From contig CALJZV010000477.1 in NCBI GenBank assembly GCA_937983475.1, forward strand, positions 1 to 13,258: DNA of 13,258 bases. The letters are read 5' to 3'. Shown here piece by piece: positions 1-6,316 of the stretch; positions within the stretch are counted from its first letter, which is position 1, and each line of letters starts with the position of its first letter. Source of the stretch: an uncultured Verrucomicrobiales bacterium (GTDB lineage: Bacteria > Verrucomicrobiota > Verrucomicrobiia > Limisphaerales > JACDHS01). A program made the translations under genes and the position numbers. The notes beneath the pieces were generated by a model. The model had not been told where the DNA came from, made no database searches, and saw only the letters and a list, made by a program, of their open reading frames with translations.

Positions 1-1107
1 CGGGTTGCAGGCCGGCGACGCGCAATAGGCTTTGGTGAAGGTCATCCCGCGCGCGGCCAGTCGTTCGAGGTTGGGTGTGCGAATCGGCGCATTGGTGTCC
101 AGAAGCGTGATCCAGTCGTTGAGATCGTCCACCGCGATGAACACGACGTCGGGCTTGTTTGTGCCCGGGGCCGAGCTTTTAAGCTGGGGAGCGGCCGGCG
201 CCGGTTTGGGCGCGGGCTTGCGATCCAGGTTGCGGTTTAAATCCTCGTCAACAAAAGCCGCTTCTGCGCCGTTTTCGGGCACCTCCAGTCCGGCGCTCCA
301 AAGAATGCCGTTGACCACCAGCTTGCGCTGGCTTTCGTTGGCCCAGCCTTTGTGCAGGTCCGCGCCGGTAAATCCAAAACCCCGGCCGCCTCCCGGACGC
401 TGGTGCGCCCAAGCGATCACTTCATCGCGCCCCGCAAACTGCCTGGCGTCAGCCGTGGTCCGGAATTTGTCGGGCACCTGGCCGGCCAACAGCGGCGTCC
501 AACCCTCTTCGGCGGAGAGGAAATGAAGATTGTAAAGCCAGCCGTCGCCCGGAGCGGAAAAGGGTTTCACGCCGCGCAGAATGGGATGCTCGCCCACGGG
601 TTTCAAATCCATGTCCCAATGGCCGCGGCTCCCGATGTCGCTGTGAAACACGCCGCCCATCCAGCGCTTGATCCGGTCGGCGTCCGGCCCTTTGGGAAAA
701 TCCACCGCCTGATGCAGCAGCACCAGGCCCGCGCCGCCTTCGACGAGCGCGGACAGCTTCGCCCAGCGCTCCGGCTCGATGAACGGCTGCTTGCCCCCGC
801 CATCACCGAAATAAACGATGCACCTGGCCCCTTTGAGCACCCGTTCATTTTCCGGCCAGTTGCGCGCCATCACGGGCCAGACGCCGGGCTGGGCCTTGAG
901 CCAGTTCAGCAGCAGCGCGCACCCGGCAAAATATTCGTGCGCCATCGGCTTGCTGCTGGGGCTCCCGGCCAGGAGGACAATTTTGGCCAGCTTCGGGTCC
1001 GGCGAATCGGCCTCCAGGGGAACGCCCGACTGGTCATGGGGATCGGCGCGCAGGCCGGCGGTGGTCATCAACGCCAAAAGCAGGGCCGCGCGAGGGATGA
1101 TGTTCAT
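1..1107 (-). CDS. Secreted ThuA-like domain + sulfatase fusion (3' end beyond window)
   Basis: Reading the minus strand from an ATG at 1107-1105 gives 369 open codons to the left edge, so the C-terminal part is missing. Residues 1-21 look like a signal peptide (basic MNIIPR, hydrophobic stretch, then LRAD). Residues about 42-275 resemble a ThuA-like glutamine-amidotransferase-fold domain (KIVLLAGSPSSK, LVLLHQAVDFP, GHWDMDLKP, VNGILWSAGLEVP). A Pro/Ala/Lys-rich linker (about 290-317) leads into a type I sulfatase start: PDVVFIAVDDLND with probable metal ligands D327/D328, then TPNLERLAARGMTFTKAYC, then ACNP, where C367 is the expected formylglycine cysteine; the following S-R would lie outside. 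Family knowledge: such enzymes hydrolyse sulfate esters after Cys maturation. Role on sulfated glycans outside the cytoplasm is inferred. It starts 29 bases after bioD and is probably the third gene of that operon. The Shine-Dalgarno is weak. The fusion is unusual; sulfatase identity is strong, ThuA assignment moderate. Confidence 0.85.
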   Translation of the reverse strand, partial: MNIIPRAALLLALMTTAGLRADPHDQSGVPLEADSPDPKLAKIVLLAGSPSSKPMAHEYFAGCALLLNWLKAQPGVWPVMARNWPENERVLKGARCIVYFGDGGGKQPFIEPERWAKLSALVEGGAGLVLLHQAVDFPKGPDADRIKRWMGGVFHSDIGSRGHWDMDLKPVGEHPILRGVKPFSAPGDGWLYNLHFLSAEEGWTPLLAGQVPDKFRTTADARQFAGRDEVIAWAHQRPGGGRGFGFTGADLHKGWANESQRKLVVNGILWSAGLEVPENGAEAAFVDEDLNRNLDRKPAPKPAPAAPQLKSSAPGTNKPDVVFIAVDDLNDWITLLDTNAPIRTPNLERLAARGMTFTKAYCASPACNP

Positions 1108-1136
1108 CGCGGGATTAAAACCGTGAAACCGCGCAA

Positions 1137-1856
1137 TCACAAGGACGCGGATTTGATGCTCGCGACCTTGGCGGCGTCCAAGACTTGGATGAGGCGATCC
1201 AATGGCGGAAGGATGGTTTCGGGATTCGGCTGCACGGCTTTCGGCCGCGCCAGCCAAGGGAGAATGTGCAGGCGATTTGGACCTATAAATTCACCCAGCA
1301 AATCTACATTGCTCCGGCTGGCGGCGTTCGCGCGCGGCGGGGACATCAGAACCACTTGCGCCTGTTGTGCGAGCGAATCAGGCAGGCAACCCAAAACCAA
1401 CCGCACCTGATTGACCGCCCCCAGCCGATTTGGACAAACCAGTATCGGCGTCGCTTTCAACGCCACAAGGCCGTCCCGGGCATCGAACCCCTCGCCCAGC
1501 GGACTGAGCAGTCCACCAGCGCCCTCGACAACGACCGTGTCAAACCGCTTTTGCGCCTTGCGGATAAATGAAACCACATCCCGCAACCGCACGGTTTTAT
1601 TTTCCTTGCGGGCAGCCGAAAGGGGCGCCAGCGGCGCGCGAAAATGCCACGGATTGACGTCGTCGAGAGCCAACACGTTCCCTGCGGCTGCGCGAAGTGC
1701 ATGAGCGTCGTCACGCCCACCGGAGCAGAGAGGTTTGAGCGCGGCCACATGAACGCCCCGTTCCCGCAGCCGGCGCGTGATCAGCGCGGTGAAGACGGTT
1801 TTGCCCACTCCGGTGTCCGTGCCGATGACAAATATGATGCGGCCGGAATGCGGCAT
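1137..1856 (-). CDS. bioD: ATP-dependent dethiobiotin synthetase BioD
   Basis: A 239-residue protein, close to the usual BioD length (about 220-240). It has the deviant P-loop GTDTGVGKT near residues 12-20, the KP dyad in ALKPLCSG that binds the diaminopelargonate carbamate, VNPWHFRAPLAP matching the family NPxxFxxPxxP stretch, and VVVEGAGGLLSPL, the hallmark Mg/substrate loop. BioD makes dethiobiotin from 7,8-diaminopelargonic acid, CO2 and ATP in the cytoplasm, the penultimate step of biotin synthesis. The ATG lies one base after the stop of the ThuA/DUF1080 gene (TAA-G-ATG), so translation is probably coupled. No other bio gene is visible in the window, and its placement between secreted carbohydrate genes is odd. 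All key motifs are intact, so it should be functional. Confidence 0.93.
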   Translation of the reverse strand: MPHSGRIIFVIGTDTGVGKTVFTALITRRLRERGVHVAALKPLCSGGRDDAHALRAAAGNVLALDDVNPWHFRAPLAPLSAARKENKTVRLRDVVSFIRKAQKRFDTVVVEGAGGLLSPLGEGFDARDGLVALKATPILVCPNRLGAVNQVRLVLGCLPDSLAQQAQVVLMSPPRANAASRSNVDLLGEFIGPNRLHILPWLARPKAVQPNPETILPPLDRLIQVLDAAKVASIKSASL

Positions 1857-1857
1857 C

Positions 1858-3234
1858 TTATTTCAACACCTTGATCCGCATGTTGCGGAAAGCCACCGGG
1901 CCATGGTCGCCCTGGAGCATGAACGGACCGGGCAGATCGAGATTTTTGTCCAGTTCGCCGCCGGTGGCTTTGTTGACCAGCAGGTTGTCGTGAATGGTCT
2001 CGCCGTTGAGGATGACCGTCACGCGGTCGCCCTTGAGAGCAGCCTCGACGCTCTGCCACTGTCCGGGCGGGCGCGTCACCAGCTTGGCCGCAGGCGAAAT
2101 GCTGTAAACCGCGCCGTTGCCGCCCATGGCGGGTTTGTCGCTGCCATAGTCGTCGAAGATCTGAATTTCATGCCGGCCACGAAGGTACAGGCCCGAATTG
2201 CTTCCCTTGGGGATCATGTATTCATACCGGATGACAAAGTCGCGGAACTGTTCCTCGGTGACGATGTCGTTGCCCGCGGCGTTGCCGGGCGGCGTGTTGA
2301 CGAGCATGCCGTTCTGGACGCTCCAGCTTGCCGAGCCCCCGGGATGGCGCAGTTTCCAGCCGGACAAATCCACGCCGTTGAACAGGCGGCGGAACCCCTC
2401 CTTGGCCTCTTCCTCGCTCACGCTGAAGGCGGTGCTCTGCGGCGTCGCGTCACCTTTTTCCAGTCCCAGCGCCCAGCGAATACCGCCAAGAATGTGCTTT
2501 TGATACTCCGGATTCTCCCAGACGGCTTCGGCATGTCCAAGCGAGGTGTAAAACATTTTGCCTTTGCCGTAATTTTTGCACCACGCGATGGGGAAATCGC
2601 CCGGCCAGCCGGTCTGCGGATGTTTGTCGAGGGTCAGCAGGCCGTGAACAGTGGGGCGCTGGAAGCCGTTGAGAATGTAAATCTCGTCCTTGATGTTGAA
2701 GGTCGGGCCGAAGTGCGCGCAGGCCGGGTGCTTGGAGTCCTGAACGATGCATTCGACGTCCTGCAGCCCCGGCGGGTGCGATTTGAATTCGCCGCCGACC
2801 ATTTCGACATAGGGATCCAGCGGGTTGTGGCCGCGGAAGGTGTCGCTGGCCGAGTGCATGCCCACAAAGCCTTTGCCGGACTGGATCCAGTCCAGAAACC
2901 CCTGTTTGTCCGGCAGCGGCAGATCGCCGGTCGTGTTGGCGAAAATCACGCCGTCATATTCCTTCAACTTCTCCATGGTCATCTTCTCCTTCATCTCGCG
3001 GTCATCCTCGCTCTGGCGAACGTAATCCACGGTGAAGTCGCCGCTCTTTTGGGCAATCTCGCCGATCACCCGCTCGGCGGTGGGAATGGAGCTGTGGCGA
3101 AAGCCCTTGGTGACGGTGACCACCAGCATTTTTTTGGGCTTCTTTTTGGCGAAGATTTCCTGCGGCGAAAAGACAAGCAGGGCGGCGAGCGCCACCAAAA
3201 CCAGCCGGGGCAGTGAGGACAAAAGTGTTTTCAT
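1858..3234 (-). CDS. Secreted ThuA-like / DUF1080 (3-keto-disaccharide hydrolase-like) two-domain protein
   Basis: The frame extends upstream to 3282, but the ATG at 3234-3232 is preferred because it opens directly on a signal peptide (MKTLLSSLPR, then a hydrophobic core to about residue 22, ending near EIFA). That gives 458 residues. Residues about 35-258 are a ThuA-like domain: MLVVTVTKGFRHSSIP, YDGVIFANTTGDLP, GKGFVGMHSASDTF, GKMFYTSLGH, GGIRWALG. Residues about 278-458 are a DUF1080 / 3-keto-disaccharide hydrolase-like beta-sandwich: GFRRLFNGVDLSGW, SNSGLYLRGRHEIQIFDDYG, and a typical final strand FRNMRIKVLK. Such proteins are abundant in Verrucomicrobiota and Planctomycetota and are linked to breakdown of oxidised sugars; the exact substrate cannot be read from sequence. 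It heads the minus-strand operon with bioD and the ThuA-sulfatase. The Shine-Dalgarno is poor. Confidence 0.9.
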   Translation of the reverse strand: MKTLLSSLPRLVLVALAALLVFSPQEIFAKKKPKKMLVVTVTKGFRHSSIPTAERVIGEIAQKSGDFTVDYVRQSEDDREMKEKMTMEKLKEYDGVIFANTTGDLPLPDKQGFLDWIQSGKGFVGMHSASDTFRGHNPLDPYVEMVGGEFKSHPPGLQDVECIVQDSKHPACAHFGPTFNIKDEIYILNGFQRPTVHGLLTLDKHPQTGWPGDFPIAWCKNYGKGKMFYTSLGHAEAVWENPEYQKHILGGIRWALGLEKGDATPQSTAFSVSEEEAKEGFRRLFNGVDLSGWKLRHPGGSASWSVQNGMLVNTPPGNAAGNDIVTEEQFRDFVIRYEYMIPKGSNSGLYLRGRHEIQIFDDYGSDKPAMGGNGAVYSISPAAKLVTRPPGQWQSVEAALKGDRVTVILNGETIHDNLLVNKATGGELDKNLDLPGPFMLQGDHGPVAFRNMRIKVLK

Positions 3235-3393
3235 GGCAGTATTCAGATTTTCAACGTCAGACCGGTTTGAGCGGGACCGCATTCATTGAGCCGGAAATGC
3301 GGCGACGCGGTCAAGCGCGTTCCTGTTTGTGGGGCAATCAGGCGCATTCATGCATTTTTTGTAGATTTATTATTCTGGCGATTATCGCGAAAA

Positions 3394-3470
3394 GTAGAGC
3401 AGGCGTCCCCGCCTGCTTCCTTTTAAAGAATTTTCCCTCGTGCCCCAAACAGGCGAGACGCCTGTGCTAC
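3394..3470. repeat. Hairpin-pair (REP/BIME-like) intergenic repeat
   Basis: Two perfect GC-rich hairpins face each other. The first pairs AGCAGGCG (3398-3405) with CGCCTGCT (3410-3417) over a 4-base loop. The second pairs ACAGGCG (3449-3455) with CGCCTGT (3459-3465) over a 3-base loop. The ends are inverted copies of each other: GTAGAGCAGGCG at the left, and the complement of GTAGCACAGGCG at the right. A 31-base AT-richer spacer lies between. The same layout recurs at 7353-7423. No RAYT-type transposase is present in the window. Confidence 0.7.
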
Positions 3471-3500
3471 TTTGTCGGCCCCTTGACGTTGATTTCACCG

Positions 3501-3554
3501 GGAATCAAGGAAAGAACCATGGCCATGACTCACCAAAGCGCGCCAACAAAGACA
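3501..3554 (+). repeat. 54-base direct repeat, copy 1
   Basis: This stretch matches 6012-6065 at 50 of 54 positions by eye. Both copies include an AAGGAAAG Shine-Dalgarno-like run followed by ATGGCC and the same first codons, giving MAMTHQSAPTKT here and MATTHQSASTKT there. The copies lie 2.5 kb apart in the same orientation, on either side of the sulfatase and toxin-antitoxin remnant. It is either a dispersed intergenic repeat or the 5' end of a duplicated small gene. Confidence 0.75.
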
Positions 3555-3692
3555 GCCATCGGCCGGGCGGTCAACAGGGTTGACAGGCGTTCCCCTGCCG
3601 ATAAAACCGGCGGCAGACTCACGACCCCTTTGCTGAACTTCTATTTATACACTTCCGCACGTTGTACAATGCCAAAATGTCACACTTATTGA
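3519..3692 (+). CDS. Possible small ORF (57 aa) starting in the 54-base repeat; unrecognised
   Basis: The ATG at 3519 follows an AAGGAAAG ribosome-binding-like run by four bases. The frame gives 57 residues beginning MAMTHQSAPTKTAIGR, basic and without an obvious domain, signal peptide or membrane segment. Its first 12 residues match those of the ORF at 6030 with two substitutions, and its middle encodes PADKTGG, also found at the C-terminus of the neighbouring sulfatase. The product is not recognised. It may be a gene remnant or just an open frame across repeats. Confidence 0.2.
   Translation: MAMTHQSAPTKTAIGRAVNRVDRRSPADKTGGRLTTPLLNFYLYTSARCTMPKCHTY
3597..3615 (+). repeat. 19-base exact direct repeat, copy 1
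   Basis: GCCGATAAAACCGGCGGCA occurs here and exactly again at 5282-5300, inside the last codons of the sulfatase. Both copies read PADKTGG in the surrounding frame. The two copies bracket almost all of the sulfatase gene. Confidence 0.6.
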
Positions 3693-3748
3693 CCGCCAGT
3701 TGGAATCACACCCATTTTTGCCCTTGAAACGGCTGCGTGCCGGTCTGA

Positions 3749-5323
3749 ATGTCATTGGGCGTGAGAACTGTCCTTATTTTGCTCTCTCTGGCCCTGTGCC
3801 TTGACGGCCTGGGGGCGCCGCGGCCGAACATCCTCTTCATCATCGTGGACGACCAGTCGCCGTTTGATTTCGGCTTTTACAATCCCGGCTCGCCCTTGCG
3901 AACGCCCAACATCGATCGGTTGGCGGCCGAGGGCATGGTCCTGGACGCCGCCCACCATATGGGCTCCTGGAGCAGCGCCGTCTGCACGCCCTCCCGCCAC
4001 ATGATCATGACCGGGCGGACGGTCTGGCACATACCCAACGGCCCCGGGCAGACGCTCAATCCGCACGGGGCCGACCCGGCGAGGGTTCCGCCGGGGCTGG
4101 AACAGTACAGCCTCCCGGCGGTCTTCAACCGCGCCGGTTACGCCACCATGCGCACCTGCAAGACCGGCAACAGCTACGAGGCGGCCAACAAGCTCTTCTC
4201 CGTCCGCCGGGATGCCGGCAAACGCGGGGGCACCGACGACACCGGCAGCGCCTGGCATGCCGAGCAGGTTTTGTCCTGGCTGGACCAGCGGGCCGCCGCC
4301 AAGGACGCCAGGCCGTTCCTCATCCATTTCGGGTTCTCACACCCGCACGACACGCGCGACGGAAAGCCCGAACTGCTGGCCCGCTATGGCGCCGTCAACC
4401 ACACCGACATGGATTCGCTGCCCCCGGCCGACCCGCGCCAGCCGCCGTTGCCCCCCAATTATCTGCCGGCCCACCCCTTCCAGCAGGATCGCCCCGGGGG
4501 GCGCGATGAGACCGCCGTCAGCGGCGTCTGGACCAACCGCGACGAGCGCACCATTCGCAATGAAATCGGCCGCCAGTTCGCCTGCGTTGAGAATATCGAC
4601 ATTCAGATCGGCCGGGTCCTGGACCGCCTCAGGACCATGGGGGAGCTTGAGAACACCTACGTCATTTACACCTCCGACCACGGCATCGCCATCGGCCGAC
4701 ACGGGCTCCAGGGCAAGCAGAACCTCTACGAGCACACCTGGCGGGTGCCCTTTGTCGTCAAAGGCCCCGGCATCCGGCCCGGCTCCCGAGCTCCCGGGAA
4801 CATCTACCTGCTCGATGTGCTGGCCACCCTCTGCGACCTGGCTGGCATCCGGCCGCCACCCACCAACGAGGGCCTCAGTTTTCGGCCCGTGCTCGAGGGC
4901 AAAAAAAAGACGGTCCGCGACACCCTATATGGGGTTTACTGCGGCCGGGACACCCCGGGCATGCGGTGCGTCAAGAAGGGCGACTGGAAGCTCGTCAAAT
5001 ACGATCTGCTCGAGGGCGCCGTGCGCCGCACCCAGCTTTTCAACCTGGCCGACAACCCCCACGAGTTGCTTTCGGAGCATCACGACCCGCTAGTTGTCGC
5101 CCTGACCGGCGTCACGCCCAGACCCCACCAGGTCAACCTGGCCGAGGATCCGCGGCACGCCCGCAGGCTGCGGAAAATGGAGGCCCTGCTTTTGGCCGAG
5201 ATGCGCCGTCACGACGATCCTTGGCGCCTATGGAATCAACCGGGCGACGGCTTTGCAATCCCCGAGCGGCCACCGCCCCCCGCCGATAAAACCGGCGGCA
5301 AAACCCGTCAGGCGCATCGCTGA
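3749..5323 (+). CDS. Secreted type I (formylglycine-dependent) sulfatase
   Basis: A 524-residue protein of normal length for S1-family sulfatases. Residues 1-23 form a signal peptide (RTVLILLSLALCL core, GLGA cut region); a GTG at 3761 is an alternative start. Key residues are present: metal ligands D34/D35 in FIIVDDQSP, TPNIDRLAAEGM, the maturation site C79-T-P-S-R83, HFGFSHPHD near 193-201, and the second metal site D310-H311 in YTSDHGIAIGRHGL with K323. The C-terminal subdomain has DTPGMRCVKKGDWKLVKYD and LFNLADNPHEL. Family knowledge: it hydrolyses sulfate esters, probably on exported polysaccharide or small-molecule substrates; the substrate cannot be assigned. It needs a formylglycine-generating enzyme, which is not in the window. 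It is divergent from the minus-strand operon that also carries a sulfatase domain, suggesting shared use. The proline-rich tail (PERPPPPADKTGG) includes the 19-base repeat and may be a non-essential addition. Confidence 0.95.
   Translation: MSLGVRTVLILLSLALCLDGLGAPRPNILFIIVDDQSPFDFGFYNPGSPLRTPNIDRLAAEGMVLDAAHHMGSWSSAVCTPSRHMIMTGRTVWHIPNGPGQTLNPHGADPARVPPGLEQYSLPAVFNRAGYATMRTCKTGNSYEAANKLFSVRRDAGKRGGTDDTGSAWHAEQVLSWLDQRAAAKDARPFLIHFGFSHPHDTRDGKPELLARYGAVNHTDMDSLPPADPRQPPLPPNYLPAHPFQQDRPGGRDETAVSGVWTNRDERTIRNEIGRQFACVENIDIQIGRVLDRLRTMGELENTYVIYTSDHGIAIGRHGLQGKQNLYEHTWRVPFVVKGPGIRPGSRAPGNIYLLDVLATLCDLAGIRPPPTNEGLSFRPVLEGKKKTVRDTLYGVYCGRDTPGMRCVKKGDWKLVKYDLLEGAVRRTQLFNLADNPHELLSEHHDPLVVALTGVTPRPHQVNLAEDPRHARRLRKMEALLLAEMRRHDDPWRLWNQPGDGFAIPERPPPPADKTGGKTRQAHR
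5282..5300 (+). repeat. 19-base exact direct repeat, copy 2 (inside sulfatase tail)
   Basis: This is an exact copy of 3597-3615. It lies within the last 15 codons of the sulfatase, after the conserved domain has ended, so the C-terminal tail may have been acquired from the repeat. Confidence 0.6.
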
Positions 5324-5362
5324 GAAGCAGGGCGATTGTGTTGACGCCAAACCTGACCGCCA

Positions 5363-5384
5363 TACGCCTCTGGCGTAGTTTTTG
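5363..5384 (+). terminator. Probable rho-independent terminator after the sulfatase
   Basis: A perfect 6-bp stem, TACGCC (5363-5368) with GGCGTA (5372-5377), has a 3-base loop and is followed by GTTTTTGT. It sits 40 bases after the sulfatase stop and just before the presumed start of the broken toxin gene. The stem is short and the T run is only five, so efficiency is uncertain. Confidence 0.5.
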
Positions 5385-5388
5385 TCAT

Positions 5389-5698
5389 GTGCTCTTTGTC
5401 GAAACTCCCACATTCACGAAACGCGTCCTTCAGTTGATGGACGACGAGCGGTATGGCGCCGTTGCAGGTGTATCTGGCCGCGCGCCCCGATGCCGGAGAT
5501 TTGATTCGAGGATCGGGCGGCATTCGGAAAATCCGCTGGGCGTGAAGCGGGCGCGGCAAACGCGGCGGCTTGCGGGTAATTTATTATTGGTGGGTGGCAA
5601 AAGACCGCATTTCGATGCTGCTGGTGTATCCGAAGAACGAGCAGGACGATTTGAGCGCGGATCAAGTGAGGCAACTTCGGAACGCGTTGAAGATTTGA
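5389..5698 (+). pseudogene. HigB/RelE-type toxin, broken by a frameshift and an in-frame stop
   Basis: Joining two frames recovers a nearly complete RelE/HigB-superfamily toxin: a GTG start at 5389 giving MLFVETPTFTKRVLQLMDD, then ALQVYLAARPDAGDLIRG, GSGGIRKIRWA, SGRGKRGGLRVIYYWW, and LLVYPKNEQDDLSADQV before a TGA at 5696-5698. Two lesions interrupt it. One extra base, best placed at G5461, shifts the frame between GA and LQVYL. A TGA at 5543-5545 then falls in frame between RWA and SGRGKRGG, where homologues carry a sense codon. Family knowledge: intact members are ribosome-associated mRNA interferases paired with a downstream HTH antitoxin, which is what follows after three bases. No full toxin could be made without recoding. 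A sequencing error could explain one lesion but less easily both. Confidence 0.85.
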
Positions 5699-5701
5699 GT
5701 T

Positions 5702-5992
5702 ATGAAAAACGAATTGTTCAACGAACTGCTGCAAAGCGTGAATGAGGCCGCCGCCATTGAACGCGGCGAAGCCAGGCCTTCACGCCAATTTGAGGTCAAG
5801 GCGGCCAATGATGTCGTGCGGGTGCGGAACAAACTTGGGTTGCCGCAGGTCAAGTTTGCCCGGCTGCTGGGCATCAGCGAGGACACGTTGCAGAATTGGG
5901 AACAAGGACGCCGCAAGCCGACCGGCCCGGCCAAGGTGCTATTAAAAATCGCCGCCAAACATCCAAAGATTGTTCTGGAAGCGGCGGCATGA
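5702..5992 (+). CDS. HTH-domain antitoxin (HigA/NadS-like)
   Basis: A 96-residue protein. The N-terminal third (MKNELFNELLQSVNEAAAIERGE) is typical of NadS/HigA2-like antitoxins. A Cro/C1-type helix-turn-helix spans about residues 38-75 (VVRVRNKLGLPQVKFARLLGISEDTLQNWEQGRR split around the turn at LLGIS), followed by a short helical tail. It starts three bases after the toxin remnant, the usual toxin-first order for this class. Family knowledge: it binds the toxin and represses its own promoter. With the toxin broken it is an orphan, and may persist as a repressor or as protection against related toxins. The frame is fully intact. Confidence 0.88.
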   Translation: MKNELFNELLQSVNEAAAIERGEARPSRQFEVKAANDVVRVRNKLGLPQVKFARLLGISEDTLQNWEQGRRKPTGPAKVLLKIAAKHPKIVLEAAA

Positions 5993-6011
5993 AAATGTCG
6001 CGCGAATGGCG

Positions 6012-6065
6012 GGAACCAAGGAAAGAACCATGGCCACGACTCACCAAAGCGCTTCAACAAAGACA
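6012..6065 (+). repeat. 54-base direct repeat, copy 2
   Basis: It matches 3501-3554 with four mismatches, one before the ATG and three after. The AAGGAAAG run and ATGGCC are retained. It begins 20 bases after the antitoxin stop. Confidence 0.75.
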
Positions 6066-6143
6066 CCAGTCAGGGGGGAAGCGGCAGCTTCGCCCCACCG
6101 GGTCACGAGAAGTTCTCGGATGCGCCTACCGTTAACCGTATGA
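6030..6143 (+). CDS. Possible small ORF (37 aa), paralogous 5' end to the ORF at 3519; unrecognised
   Basis: The ATG at 6030 has the same AAGGAAAG upstream run as the ORF at 3519. The product begins MATTHQSASTKTPVRGE and is rich in Arg, Ser and Thr. Its stop overlaps the next ATG as ATGA (6140-6143), the arrangement used for coupled translation. After the shared 12 residues the two ORFs diverge completely. There is no recognised domain, so coding status is doubtful. Confidence 0.2.
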   Translation: MATTHQSASTKTPVRGEAAASPHRVTRSSRMRLPLTV

Positions 6144-6316
6144 AAAAACAAGGCTTGCCAGCCGTTTTGGCCGAAGCAACTGTTTTACCAATGAGCCGCC
6201 AATCCCAGCTTGGCTTTGCCGAATGGGTTTCGGCTAATAACTACTGTTCGGTTGTCTTATCGTTCAGTGTGTATCATACCGCCTCCCTTGTGGACATAAG
6301 AGTTAAAAGACAATGA
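6140..6316 (+). CDS. Possible small ORF (58 aa) overlapping the HEPN gene start; unrecognised
   Basis: Reads MKKQGLPAVLAEATVLPMSR and ends DIRVKRQ, with no recognised domain. Its middle (CSVVLSFSV) is hydrophobic but too short for a confident membrane helix. Its start overlaps the previous small ORF, and its stop overlaps the HEPN gene start, each as a four-base ATGA. Low G+C matches the downstream gene. If real it could be a cognate partner of the HEPN protein, which is speculation; it could equally be a chance open frame in the leader. Confidence 0.3.
   Translation: MKKQGLPAVLAEATVLPMSRQSQLGFAEWVSANNYCSVVLSFSVYHTASLVDIRVKRQ

Larger units (their letters stand above)
3235..3748. promoter_or_regulatory. 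Divergent intergenic region (514 bases)
   Basis: This gap separates the minus-strand ThuA/bioD/sulfatase operon from the plus-strand sulfatase, so it should hold both promoters. It contains the hairpin-pair repeat at 3394-3470, the first copy of the 54-base repeat at 3501-3554, and a 19-base repeat at 3597-3615. A loose sigma-70-like pair, TTGACA at 3580-3585 and ATAAAA at 3601-3606, has short 15-base spacing and is weak evidence for a plus-strand promoter. No clear operator, riboswitch or sigma-54 box was seen. Confidence 0.4.
5993..6312. other. Interval between antitoxin and HEPN gene (320 bases)
   Basis: No recognisable gene lies here. It holds the second 54-base repeat copy (6012-6065) and two small open frames at 6030-6143 and 6140-6316 described separately. 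Base composition falls towards lower G+C from about 6140 onward, matching the HEPN gene that follows. No convincing promoter pair was identified. Confidence 0.5.

Noticed and set aside
352..1410. A 352-codon plus-strand open frame
   Set aside because: It is antisense to the ThuA-sulfatase fusion and to the 3' part of bioD, both supported by conserved motifs.
1777..3216. A 479-codon plus-strand open frame
   Set aside because: It lies opposite the ThuA/DUF1080 gene, whose motifs are clear. The plus-strand translation has no recognisable domain and reflects GC-biased codon use.
5989..6135. A 48-codon ORF overlapping the antitoxin stop as ATGA
   Set aside because: Most of it is the 54-base repeat read in another frame. 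The equivalent frame of the other repeat copy contains an early stop, so it is not a conserved coding frame.
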